Part shown: piece after piece, positions 9,317 to 19,205 of the stretch
How the letters are laid out: every line of letters begins with the position of its first letter
Position numbering within the stretch: position 1 is the first letter of the stretch
Assembly: GCA_034696485.1 (NCBI GenBank)
Contig: JAQIWT010000474.1
Location: 1 to 19,558 of the forward strand
DNA from: Isohypsibius dastychi
Lineage: Eukaryota > Tardigrada > Eutardigrada > Parachela > Isohypsibiidae
Length of the DNA stretch: 19,558 nucleotides
Direction: 5' to 3'
The notes under the pieces: model-generated
Databases searched by the model: none
Told to the model about the DNA's origin: nothing
Seen by the model: the letters and a program-made list of their open reading frames with translations, nothing else
Translations under genes and position numbers: made by a program

Positions 9317-10430
9317 GATGTCGAAAGTGGTGGATGAAGTTTGTCCGGGTGAACCGAGGATTGTGTACCGGTCGGAAGAAGGGGAAATTGCAAATGGTGT
9401 TTAAAAATGGTGTCTGTGTGGCAGCTTTTCTGGAGTGGTTTTGTAACGGTACGGGTTAGTGATGTTTTGGTGGTTATCCGTTATTTATTTCTGATGCACT
9501 TTTATTTCGTAATCCGGTTCGAAGAGTTCACTGACCACACTAGAAAATTCTCGAGCCAAGATCAATAAGTTTCCACCAGAACAGAATAAAACTTGACTAG
9601 CGAAAGAATACGTAGAATCGAAAATTCAAGTTGAATTGACATGATATTTAACACGTCTCCGCTAGAACGAAACAACTTCTTGTCCACAGAAAATTCTGAT
9701 TCAAAACAGTCGCACTCAAGCCATTCTGCTCGATAACATATTGACCTTCGGTCTATTTGACATAAGACTTCGAAGAGGAATGGTGGAACCGAACCGAGTA
9801 TTTTTTCGTTATCCCCAAACCGCAAACATGTGTCAACATATTGATGGTGCCATTCACGCGACCTGGCAGTGCGCTAAGCCAACCACTCCGGACGACCGAA
9901 GCTCGCATGTGACCCAGATTACAAAGCTTCTGGCTGTAGTCTCTCGCAGTTCCTTGAATTCGGATCTCTTCGAACTATGTGTACTGTGTACACATGGACA
10001 GCGCTGATCCACATCATCTGGTCATTTCTGCAATAAAAAAATTCGGTCACGCAAGTGAACTCACTGCGAGAGCGTATCTCTGGTCATCTGACGTCCCATT
10101 TTCTGACACTGCCATGGTATTTTTCTTGTGTTATTGACAACCAGCATTCCATTTGACCAATCTAGCTTCTTGGTAGCTTCTTAGACCGAAACTGTCAGAG
10201 TTCAAACTCCGTGTCAAGTGGCAGATTCCGGGCTGCTCACTCTACCTGTCAGTTTACACAGACAACAATATGGAGCACGGGAAACTCGAGTTTAAAGCAG
10301 TGCTGAGACCACAACTATGGCACCCTTGAAGAAGTAACACGGGTAAGATATCACTTTCATTACCAGAAATCTGGATGCGAAAGGCCCGACACTGCCTAAT
10401 CGAACCGTGCCAACTACCAGTGCAATAACT
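9317..10430 (+). repeat. Duplicated segment, copy 2 (LARS tail pseudo-copy)
   Basis: This begins inside the LARS coding sequence without any upstream exon. From 9329 it reads in the parental frame as [24 protein letters not shown] and then TAA at 9401-9403, where copy 1 has TGA. Downstream it follows the LARS 3' flank with growing divergence and lacks the two insertions seen in copy 1. It is not a gene: only about 24 codons of LARS are present and no start or acceptor precedes them. Longer open frames inside it (for example 9741-10007) are not preserved in copy 1. Confidence 0.85.
9329..9403 (+). pseudogene. LARS C-terminal fragment
   Basis: The last 24 codons plus stop of leucyl-tRNA synthetase, duplicated. 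Within the coding part the differences from 4949-5024 are few: one silent serine change, two Gly-to-Glu changes and synonymous changes near the end. The stop is shifted from TGA to TAA at the same codon. Both copies stop at this codon, so the short LARS C-terminus predates the duplication. Confidence 0.8.
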
Positions 10431-10654
10431 TTGGTTTGTAAAGATTTCCGCAATTCAGTATCTCATTTGCAGATGGGACCACAGCATCTAGAACCGAATT
10501 CTATTACCCAGCTCTTGTCAGCCGCAAGTTTTTTCCATGTTCCATGTTCGAGAATAACTCACAACATCTCTGATGCGAGATCCCAGCAAAATCGAAAGAG
10601 ACTTATGTTACGGTATCCAAACATCTCCCAAAAGTATTCCAATAACCTATACGT

Positions 10655-11065
10655 ACGATGGCACCACGAATATTCGTAGGCAGACTTCTCGTAGTATTGA
10701 AGGTTGGTAGTTGACCTTTTTCGTAACCAAGGGCTCTCGTTATCCAAACCTTCCGTATTCACAATGACTGACTAATAGCCAGCAGATTCGTAGTGGACGG
10801 TTCATGGTACTGAGGATTCCCGGGTGAAGACTTTTGTTCGTAAATCAACTCGTAATTCAAGGCCATGGCATTTTAAACAATTCACGGGTATGCGAAAGAC
10901 CCCAACAGACCTCAGAATATTCAAAGACCATGACACGAAACCTCAAACTGCGAAAACTTCTGGGCTTCGAATTCAGCAAACAATGAGAATTCTCAACCAC
11001 GAAAGCTCCGGCAACGAATGCTTTGCTACGAGAATTCTCACTACGAATAATGGGCCTACGAAAAG
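10655..11065. repeat. Foldback of iterated TTCGTAG-like motifs
   Basis: Short words near TTCGTAG recur every 15-30 nt on the plus strand between 10668 and 10860 (ATTCGTAGG, TTCTCGTAG, TTTTTCGTAAC, ATTCGTAGTG, GTTCGTAAATC). The complement (CTACGAA, CTACGAGAATTC, CCACGAAAG) recurs from about 10895 to 11062. The two halves pair only loosely. Architecture resembles the 6439-6949 element (inverted arms made of iterated short units) but with another unit and more decay. No clear target duplication or terminal repeat could be defined. Confidence 0.5.
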
Positions 11066-11647
11066 CCAAGGCACGCTGCACGATACCGATGAGCGCGGTT
11101 ATACATCAGAAATGCACACTGACATCCAGATGTTATTTGGAGTTTCCATATGTGCGATAGCTTCTACAGTAGATAGATTTCACCTATCGCGACCATCTCG
11201 CATCAAAAAATGAATGCATTACTCGAAATGAGGCTCACTGAAAAGTTGACCTTCAACTGAGATCTCAAGACGAAATTCGTGTTACCGTTTCCTTCGGCAC
11301 CCCCTCTAGTCAAAAGATACAACCTCTCAAGACCCGAATTTCCCATCCGATATTTCGTCATAATTCGTAAATAAACACTAAGAAACAAAAAAGCGATGCC
11401 AAGTCCGGGCTGAACATGCGGTCATACAAGCAGAGGAAGATTAACAAAAACCCAATCAGGAACCTTCATCACTCAAATTACTAAAACCAATGCCTGAGAA
11501 ACAAATCGAGACCTCCTCAGTAGATGCATTAAATAACAAACTCAATTGAATACACGCTATGTCCCCCGTAGTTCAGCCAGACATCAACAACCAATCACCT
11601 CCGGTCCACTATCCGGATAACATTCCAAACTAATCCTCCGGTTAAAA
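11066..11647. other. Intergenic DNA 3' of the NCOA5-like gene
   Basis: No exon, RNA gene or repeat was recognised. The 3' UTR of the minus-strand gene must lie in its right part, but no AATAAA could be placed on the minus strand close to the stop. Confidence 0.5.
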
Positions 11648-12402
11648 TCATCGGCGCTGGGTAGAATAAGTCGGCTGAGTCACCGCCGGCATTTGTTGTC
11701 GCTGCATGTTATAACTGGCGTAATTCTGTTGACCCTGACTTCCGGTCGTCTGATAACCCGACTGTTGCTGCTGCGGCTGACCCCCAGATCTTCCATATCC
11801 CCCCGGCGCAGCCTGTTGCTGACCTCCAGCCGACTGCGAATATCCACCAGATGCCCCAGACCCCGAATATCCCATCGACGCATAACCTCCACTTCCGGTT
11901 CCCTGTTGCTGATTCTGCGACCCCTGCTGCTGCTGTTGTTGCGGATATCCAACAGTCCGTTGTTCCTGACCACCCTGACCCACATACAGCGTCCCACCAC
12001 CACCTCCATTTTCCACTTCCGGTTTCAAGTCCGAGTGACTGGTTCGATATGATGGAATATTCGCAGCGTGGACTGCTGGTGAGTTCTGACGATTTCCCTG
12101 AGACAGACTGGTTTGGGGATTGGAAACCACGGCAGACGGGTTTTGACGGTTGAGAAGTCCGGTGGTCACGAGGTTCTCCAATGCCTTGGCGACGGCGGGA
12201 TTGGCGCTAAGCGTGTTGATGTTAGCGTTAGCCCCGGCGTAACCTGCATACTGACTGGCGTAATCCCCGCCACCGACGTAACCCCCTGGCTGTTGGGCGC
12301 TAGCTGCACCCCCACCTGGAACACCGCCGACGATACCTGTTGCTTTCAGCAGACCCAACACGGAATCACGCAGGCTGTCCTCGTTGGAAAACAAGGCTTT
12401 CG
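11648..12402 (-). other. Low-complexity prion-like tail of the NCOA5-like protein
   Basis: The last 250 residues are dominated by Gly, Gln, Ser, Tyr and Asn, with a Gln run, repeated GGY and SGGYSQS-type words, and GYQ spacing. Such tails commonly promote condensate formation in RNA-binding proteins. That property is inferred from composition only. The DNA here is more GC-rich than the introns on either side. Confidence 0.8.
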
Positions 12403-15400
12403 CTGCAAGATAACAACAAAATTGCAGGATATGTATTCCAACACAATAATTAAAAATATTTTCTTGATTCCAAAATTCAACTTTTTATAACTAAACAAAC
12501 AAACTAACTTCCAAAACTGATTATAGTCAGTTCCAAAAATTGAACTAAAACAACTTCCGACAAATGTCGAGATAAAGTCAAAACTTTCATCTTTCGTGCA
12601 TGACATAAAAACCTTGCAATAACTCTTCCACGTTTTTCAGACTTGTGAAGCGAAAAATAAAACTTCGCTAAAAAAGAAAACAAAAATTTGAATTGTTGAA
12701 ATTAAAATATCGATTTTAGAACGTTCAGGAAATTTTCATCGCGATTCAACTAAACATTAAGAACTCATCAAAATTTAATAAAATAATAATAATCAAATAA
12801 ATAAAAAGTAAAAGAATTAGAACTTAATTATTTTTGTTTGAAAATAAATACCCAGCTACTAAATAATTTCCCATTTGCATCCAAATAAATAAGAGGATAG
12901 TATGATATGATTCAACAGCTGAAAATCATTTCATCCGAACATTTTCTTAATTTAAAATATTTGTGACTCTCCAAGACATACTCATTTTTTTTCCACCAAT
13001 TGAAAAAATTCGTCTTCCATATTTTGAAATTATTTTATTATTTCTGAAGAACTCTTGGAAATAACGATGACCAAAATCAACTAAAAACTCACCTAAATCA
13101 GGTTCCGGGCGATAAGCAAGCGGTGCAGCCGGAGGCGCTTGCGGCATCATTCCCTCAGCAATCGCCGTTCGATCACGCATATCCTGGAGATAGCGAATGG
13201 CCGCATCTAAGCTACTAGTTGGAACCGCACTCGTCTCAAGCATCCGAGTCATAGTTCGTTGGACCTCAGATGGGGGAACAGGATAGAAGCCGGGACCTTG
13301 AAGTTCCATCTCACGCAAACCTAAAAACACTCTTAAATCTCACTTCCGGGAACCGATTGAAAATCCGGAGTAAAAATCTGGAGGGGATGCAACTCACGGG
13401 CCAAAGCCGGAAAATGTTCGCGGAAATGCCGATAGATCAAATTGACGCCTTCATCCACGTTTATGTTCCGAACTTCTACATTTGACAAAAGCAGGTCAGA
13501 AAACTCATTCTGGAACAGATCTGTGGAATTCCTGGATGAGAATAACTCGAAGAACCCAACCGGAAGTCAGGAAGACCAAAATTCGCCGGGAAGCGTAAAT
13601 CCATTTCCGGTTCGAAGAAACAATGGGATTTTAAATGATACTTTCATTTCATATTTACCTCGAGGAGCTTGATCTCCTTCGAAAATGTTGATGGTGATCG
13701 CTCGAGTTTCCTCATGTTTGGGCATGACGGTGATGACGTATCGTGTTCCGCATCTTCCGAACTCGTTTACGGCTCCATCGAGTGAAGCATGCTCCGCCAG
13801 GAAAAGCATGTTGGCTGAGATTCGCCGGTCGTATAAACGACGCAGAATCGAGTCAGCATATTCCCTGTAACACAAATGAAATAAAAAAATTGGAATAGAA
13901 ATGACAAAATGAACCGAATTGGAAATTCATATCGAACAAAGAACTAAAAACCGCCAAGTTCGTCTTCTTTTCGAAGTATTCCAGACAAAACACAAAAACA
14001 TTAATCCACTATATTTTCCAACCCCTTCTCTGAAGAAATTATTTTTTAGTGTTCTGCGGTAAAAAGAGGATCGATCCCAGCCAAATTCACCAAATTTCGA
14101 TAAAAGTCAATCTTACCCCTGAGATTTGCGTATGACGACCATTTCCACATCGTTCGCGCCATACGTCCGCGGATGACAGAACCGATCCTCAACAGGCGAA
14201 GGAATATAGGTCGATGGCGGTGACTGCGCTCGCGAATCACGACGATCGCGACTGAACAGAAAAATACAACATCAGAACTTGAAAACTAGAATGCGATAAT
14301 ATGAAGAAAAATCAGAAGTCGAATATTCACCTGCGACGTCCATTTCTTTCGCGACTGCGGTCGCGGCCACGATCGCGACTTTCACGACGACGATCAATTG
14401 GAGAACGGCTTCGACGTCGATTTCCATCCCGTTCACGACTATCTCCGCGCGCCTTCCCCTCCAAAGCCATTTTCACCTCTGAAAAAGTAGAAAAAAAATC
14501 AGCTCCCAAGGAAAACATGTACTGAAAATCAAAGCGACAACCAGAGAAAAATTCAATTCTGCGAAACTTATAGTAAACGATACTCGAAATGTTCCTTCGA
14601 TTATTTCGGAAAAAAACGCTCAAAAAACTTTCAAGTTGGATAGTACTGGAATAAATCAAAAATAAAATTAGGGGCATCTGAAAAATTGAAAATTATAAAT
14701 TCGTCAAACTCAAAATTCAAAAAACAGAGACATTTGGATTTTGGGAAAATTAAAACAACAGAAAACACTAATCGACAAATTTATCTCCTCCAACTCGACT
14801 ATAAAAACTGGAAGTTTCCGAACGATCAAGAACAAGCATTTATTCTTAATTCAAAAATAACCACTCGGATTCAATTTAATTCATGTGCTTCTGATCTTTT
14901 TGAGATGACTTACCCAACCGAGCCGAACGAAACTCGGATCCAGTTTCCGCCTTACAAGCCGCCTTTGCATCGGTTTCCGAATGATACTGCACGAACGCAA
15001 ATCGACCATGAACCGAAACGCCTGTCAAAAACACAAAAACAAAACTTCCAAAACAAATCCTTCACAAATAAAATCGTTGAAAAAAGGGAACTCCTTAACA
15101 TCCGAACCGAAGAAGCCTGAAAATTCAAAGCCAAGCAGAACTCCCCAGGATAAATCCGGTTCATACAAGCTGCAGAAGACGGAAAAAAAGTGAAGGAAGA
15201 AATAACAAACTAACCCATAATCGGTCCGTGTTTTCGGAATTTATCGTAAACTTCTCCTTTCTCAGTTCGCAGATCAGCTGGAAGATTGCCGACAAAGATG
15301 CGTGCCTCCTTGAGTTTCCGGTCATTACTGTTGGTTATCTGGCTGTTGGCTAAAGCCTTGTCCTTCTCCTCATCCTTGGAATGTCCGTTCGTATCTTCTT

Positions 15401-15416
15401 GCCCATTTTCCGCCAT
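11648..15416 (-). CDS. NCOA5: NCOA5-like nuclear RNA-binding coactivator, complete, 8 exons
   Basis: Minus-strand exons: 15416-15215, 15021-14914, 14478-14331, 14251-14117, 13864-13659, 13475-13398, 13320-13093 and 12402-11648. All junctions are GT/AG, the frame is continuous and the product is 619 residues (human NCOA5 is 579). Order: an acidic N-terminus; an RRM at about 38-105 with RNP2 IFVGNL (40-45) and RNP1 GRFAFVQY (73-80); an Arg/Ser/Asp-rich stretch at about 114-165 with RSRSP; the NCOA5-type anticodon-binding-like domain at about 185-295 (NDVEMVVIRKSQ, EYADSILRRLYDRRI, TRYVITVMPKH, TINIFEG); a helical segment to 368; and a Gly/Gln/Ser/Tyr-rich tail at 369-619. In vertebrates NCOA5 is a nuclear coregulator of hormone receptors. 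As I recall, human NCOA5 has an LXXLL motif (LINLL); here the aligned place reads VLGLL, so receptor binding is doubtful. The start ATG has good context (GAAATGGCG). A role in RNA processing or transcription is inferred from the domains. Confidence 0.93.
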
Positions 15417-16099
15417 TTCTCAAGATTTTCGTCCGCTCAGCGAATCAATCCGAAGCCAAGTGTAATTTAACCTCTCACAACAAGCCTGGGATGATGCAGG
15501 AAGCAGTTCCAAAGTGTTCGACGATGGGAAAGCAAGCGAAGATCAACAAAAAGGAAGAACCTGCATTAAAAACAGAAATGTCTACAATTTCGATCAGGAG
15601 CGAATCCACTGCTTTTCAGTCAGCTTCTGACTGAATAACGATATAAAATGAATGTGCAAGTATCGATCAAATCCGTTTCCGAGCTGAAGCAGAAGATCTT
15701 CACAAGAAAAGCTGGGAAGAAGAAGAAATAGTCCCAATAAATTAATGCTGAAAATGACTGAGGTTGGAGTTCGATGAATCAGTCGCCCACGGTTTCTCAT
15801 CGCGCATTTTGGACTGAAATCAGTTATCAACGATAAACTGCAAGCAGGACTTACCGTTTGGAACAGTGTAATCCGTTTACGATGGTCCGCGAAATCTTTC
15901 GTTTTTCCGACTAAAAGGCGAGCGAATCAGGTTATGAAACACAGGAAGTTGGTGGATTGGTTCGAGCTGAGTGGTATTCCTAGCAGATTTAGCGAATGGT
16001 TGTGAATCTTCGAGATGAGGCTCGGGAATGATTAGTTTTGAACTTGTATAATTCGAAAATTTGCAGCAACCTGCAATATTCTGAGTGCAAAATTCCAAA
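15417..16099. other. Upstream region of the NCOA5-like gene
   Basis: This holds the NCOA5-like promoter and 5' UTR. Small plus-strand frames at 15491-15634 (47 codons) and 15648-15731 (27 codons, Lys-rich end, followed by AATAAA at 15736-15741) lack splice or homology support. On the minus strand a possible 41-bp intron (15854-15814) can be drawn, but it leads to no recognisable protein. Confidence 0.4.
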
Positions 16100-16113
16100 T
16101 GGCGGTACCGCCA
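16100..16113. promoter_or_regulatory. 14-bp perfect palindrome
   Basis: TGGCGGTACCGCCA is exactly self-complementary. It lies 20 bp before the transposon terminus at 16134 in a locally GC-rich patch. It could be a dimeric-protein binding site or chance; no family was recognised. Confidence 0.35.
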
Positions 16114-16133
16114 CAGCGCGCTCCTGCTCCAGC

Positions 16134-16196
16134 CAGTGGCGTAGGTGGCTTTTATTTTTGTGACCCCCCCCCCCCGTTTTGGCCAATTCCGGCTGG
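16134..16196 (+). mobile_element. Transposon terminus CAGTGGCGTAGG with C tract
   Basis: CAGTGGCGTAGG at 16134-16145, a T-rich spacer, a run of 12 C (16164-16175), then GTTTTGGCCAATT. The same order of parts occurs inverted at 7187-7130. This probably marks the left end of the element that contains the palindrome 16259-16892. No matching right end (CCTACGCCACTG) was found downstream. Confidence 0.65.
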
Positions 16197-16245
16197 TTTT
16201 GGTACCGATGGGTCCTAAAACGGTTATATGTTCCAGCCGAAGAGT

Positions 16246-16258
16246 GGGATATATAAAA
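16246..16258 (+). promoter_or_regulatory. TATA-box-like site inside the element
   Basis: GTGGGATATATAAAAGG contains a consensus TATATAAAAG, lying between the transposon terminus and the left palindrome arm. It may be a relic promoter of the element. No convincing gene follows it. Confidence 0.35.
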
Positions 16259-16892
16259 GGTATATCCTTGGCGGGGGTGTGCAGTGATCATGACTTTAAA
16301 ATCAACAACAATTCACTCGTTCAGCCAAAAATTCCCAAAATGCTGGTCTCCACATTTCTCAACAAGCTAAACACGATACTGCCATGAGTTTGAGATGAGC
16401 AAAATCGGAAACACCAAAAACATGAAGACCCCAGTAAAATTTCAGTGCAAGTAGCCATTCATTCAAAATGTATTTGAGCAGACGGGTGAGTAGGTCAAAC
16501 TGGCGATTCGGAGAAATACTGAGCGGATTGCGCAAACCTGCGCAAACGTGAAAACAAACACGTTGTCCATAGACTCCATACCTTCAAATCGACGTGAGCG
16601 TCACTGCTTGCGCTTGGGCGCAATCGGTTCAATGTTTCTATGAATCGGAAGTCCGACCTACACATCCGTATGCCCAAACACGTTTCGAATGAATGGCGAC
16701 TTGCACTGAAATTTTAACGGGGTCTTCATGATTTTGGTGTTTCCGATTGTGCTCATCTCAAACTGATGGCAGTATCGTGTTTAGCTTGTTAAGAAATGTG
16801 GAGACCAGCATTTTGGGAATTTTCGGATGAACGAGTGATTTGTTGTTGATTTTAAAGTCATGATCACTGAACACCTCCGCGAAGGATACATC
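16259..16892. repeat. 634-bp imperfect palindrome, probable transposon remnant
   Basis: The left arm, 16259 to about 16560, and the right arm, about 16590 to 16892, pair around a centre near 16575. The outer 150 bp are over 90 percent identical (for example AAGCTAAACACGATACTGCCAT at 16366-16387, reverse complement near 16765-16786) and the inner part is weaker. Each arm, read outer to inner, keeps open the short peptide DHDFKINN.SLV.PKIPKMLVSTFL then NKLNTILP; the left arm then stops at once and the right two codons later. It may be a scrap of a mobile-element protein, but I do not recognise it. Confidence 0.8.
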
Positions 16893-17218
16893 CCTTCTAC
16901 GTAGTCGCTCTTTTCCCACGGTGTCATTAAACTCGTGAATCCGTCGAAAGTACATCAATGGCTCATATGGGTTTCTTTGTCTCGATTCTCAGATGTCTCG
17001 ATATACAATAAACACCACCACTCATTGATTTCAAGGCCGGCCATATCTTTCGTTCGAACAAAAGATAATTTATAACCAGCGGCGAAGTACAAATCACTCC
17101 GCTCCGACCATTCATTTCATTTCTGTGATGCCTTACTGATGGGCTGCTAGAAATGCCGAAAAACGACAGGCTGCCAGCTTGAAAAATACTGTGATCTGTG
17201 AACGAGCGTTTCTTAATT
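16893..17218 (+). other. Spacer upstream of the 17219 gene
   Basis: No exon was recognised. It contains a GGCCGGCC octamer near 17036 and a small hairpin (ATCTTT...AAAGAT, 17046-17067). The promoter of the following gene should lie here; no clear TATA box was found. Confidence 0.4.
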
Positions 17219-17857
17219 ATGACCTTTTCCGGTCGGATTGGACTGACCATATTTGGGGCTGTATTCTTGTTACCTCTTATCGTTTACTCCACAAATCGCT
17301 ATTATTTCTCATATCTTTCATATGGAACGGTATTCGTGCAAATGGATTCACATCAAAAAACGCAGTCACCAAACGATTTATCATTGCAGGGAGATACCAT
17401 CATTAACGTTTTCCACATGCATGGTGGAAGTGTGGAGCCACACCGGAAATGGCTAGTCGAATGCATGGACGGTAGGTCCGCACGGACAGCTTATTTTGAT
17501 CATACATTGAAAAGCCACAATGACTGTAATTTTGTTCCAGGTGAAGCAATGGTTGGCATACAGTAGGTGCCTCAGAATTCACGGTTGCATGTTAGTTTAC
17601 ATTATATTTTTCCAGAGACTTTGCGGAAAACTTCGCGGTAAGGTTCGCTTGATTCTAAAATTTCTTATACGTGAAAAACCCATGACTTCGCGATCAGTCA
17701 TCGGTACAAAGCTTTCCAGTATGAACGAAGCCAGCTTAAGAAGAGAACAACAAATCTCTTGTTTTCGTGGGGAGGATGTTCATTAAAAAACCCGCCTTTT
17801 TGTGGATTATTCAAGATTGAGCAATCAACCGTAGACTATATCACAAAAGATTTCTGA
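17219..17857 (+). CDS. Unrecognised gene, 5' part: membrane segment and tiny exons
   Basis: Exons: 17219-17471, 17541-17562, 17616-17637 and 17720 onward, either to TGA 17855-17857 (144 codons in all) or to a donor at 17766/17767 joining the next entry. Introns of 69, 53 and 82 bp have GTAGGT, GTAGGT and GTAAGG donors and TTGTTCCAG, TTTTTCCAG and CTTTCCAG acceptors. The middle exons are only 22 nt each. MTFSGRIGLTIFGAVFLLPLIVYS gives one hydrophobic span at residues 8-24 next to a charged N-terminus, fitting a type II anchor or uncleaved signal. The rest is a soluble domain (HMHGGSVEPHRKWLVECMDG, then RSQLKKRTTNLLFSWGG). The first intron (69 bp) is also open if unspliced. I do not recognise the family. 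Confidence 0.55.
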
Positions 17858-17898
17858 GCGTGGTTAACTTGGTTAGTGTGTTTAGCGATTGAACGCAG

Positions 17899-19061
17899 TG
17901 TGGTGCAAGTTCCTGTTCCCGAACAAACCACCGACAGGCGGACTCTATCCATATTATCCAAGGTATCGTAACCATGTGTCACAGCAATTTCCCGCTCACG
18001 TCAAAGTCCGTCGTTTCGTGAATTTCGCAGTTGTCACGTTCGCAATTATTCTGTGACCTTCCACTGCTACGACCGGACGAACCACGAGAGAACTGTCAGC
18101 ACCTTTGTTACCGGTTTGTTTGTTCCCCCGTTGTTTGTAAGATGTCGTTTATGAGTGATCAGATCGCGGTTTTGTTCTACAGCGCTGTGGGACCGAGATC
18201 CTCAGTGGTTTCAGTGGTCAGCAACTGAAGGACCCAGTCCTTATAAATGCTGCAAAACACCGAAAGGATACTATATAGACTACGTATCATGTTACTACCA
18301 ACCAACATTCGACATCTTTCGAGAGTACTACGACTCGACCAACCAAATTTTAGTGTACTGCGCGTAAGTTCAAGATACTGACCCAGTTACCCATGCACAG
18401 GTGTCCGTGAATGTAATCATGTACCCGTGTGATACACAAACTATAGACCTTTAGTCTTATGGTTCCTTTCACGAATCTGTTTGTTAGAACCGGATATGTC
18501 ATGACAGGGCTTGCAAAACGGACCAACGTCTATGACCCCTACACTCACATTGAGTGGATACAGTGTTGCAGGGTGAGTTGTCGCTCCGGATGACCTTTTT
18601 CCTGGCGTTCAATGCAGGTTCTTAGTTCGGCTTTTAGTTCTCAAAACTGCTACAATCCATTAATGGTGAACCTTGGAAAAAAGGATGTCGAAGTATGCAT
18701 TGTTTTATTGCAGCTTGGGTTCGGAATACCACGGGCGTTACCACCACCAGTTCACATTCTCAGAGATGGACGTCAGGCGGTCATAGCTCAGTTCAACGTG
18801 CAGCCTCTGCTAATCCCGAAACAGTACCAGCGACAATATCGCATGCTCGGTGATGATGCGTGCGACGGGAATTCCACAGGAGGTGCCGAAGAGGGGACTT
18901 GCTCGAAATCTGACAGACTGGCACATGCAAACCACCTGCGTTACAAGAGAGCACCGATTCCAACCGAGCTCAAAATTAACGCACACAAAAAGATTGAACG
19001 AGCAACGTCCGAACCTCACATGGAAACCGAAATGGCGTTTCGAAGTTTATTGGATCGCTAG
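17899..19061 (+). CDS. Unrecognised Cys/Tyr-rich protein, 3' part
   Basis: Exons: 17899-17962, 18031-18136, 18183-18363, 18488-18572 and 18618-19061 (TAG), with introns of 68, 46, 124 and 45 bp. Frames join correctly throughout. The core, YKCCKTPKGYYIDYVSCYYQ ... NQILVYCATGYVMTGLAKRT ... THIEWIQCCRVLSS, is rich in paired cysteines and aromatics and looks like a secreted or extracellular module. The last ~125 residues are basic and of ordinary composition. No start codon is evident in the first exon, which enters in phase 2. A donor at 17766/17767 in the previous entry would supply that phase, making one 407-codon protein with an N-terminal membrane anchor and this ectodomain. The last four exons are the best supported. 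Family not recognised. Confidence 0.55.
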
Positions 19062-19068
19062 ATTACTA

Positions 19069-19089
19069 GATTACTAGAATACTAGAATT
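19069..19089. repeat. Short tandem repeat after the stop codon
   Basis: The 9-mer unit near ATTACTAGA is repeated three times with one change just after the TAG of the preceding gene (GATTACTAGATTACTAGAAT...). It is a small slippage repeat in the 3' UTR. Confidence 0.5.
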
Positions 19090-19199
19090 TGCTCGAGTAG
19101 ATTTGGTTGTTGTTTGTTGATCTCCGGCTATCTGTTTGACCTTTACTTGTAGTCCAATGCCGGATTTGTGATGTGCTTTTTTCGCTGGTTGACTTATGC

Positions 19200-19205
19200 A
19201 ATAAA
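19200..19205 (+). promoter_or_regulatory. Poly(A) signal for the 17219-19061 gene
   Basis: AATAAA 139 nt after the stop codon at 19061, on the coding strand, followed by T-rich DNA. This fits the end of the transcript and supports a stop near 19061. Confidence 0.55.

Noticed and set aside
9741-10007. 88-codon plus-strand open frame
   Set aside because: Lies in the duplicated non-coding flank, and copy 1 has frame-breaking indels in the matching DNA.
11693-12153. Leu/Arg/Ser-rich open frames opposite the NCOA5-like tail
   Set aside because: Antisense and off-frame shadows of the Gly/Gln/Tyr-rich exon.
15491-15731. Two small plus-strand frames followed by AATAAA
   Set aside because: No homology, splice or start-context support, and they overlap the likely NCOA5 promoter and 5' UTR; noted only as region content.
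15814-15854. Possible 41-bp minus-strand intron
   Set aside because: Consensus-like ends, but the flanking frames give no credible protein and the intron is shorter than the others in the window.
7143-16175. G and C homopolymer runs as G-quadruplex or CRISPR-like signals
   Set aside because: Single homopolymer tracts inside a repeated transposon terminus; no spaced G tracts and no repeat-spacer array.
16495-16677. 60-codon minus-strand frame across the palindrome centre
   Set aside because: Composition is ordinary and the frame straddles the fold point of the repeat; not conserved between arms.
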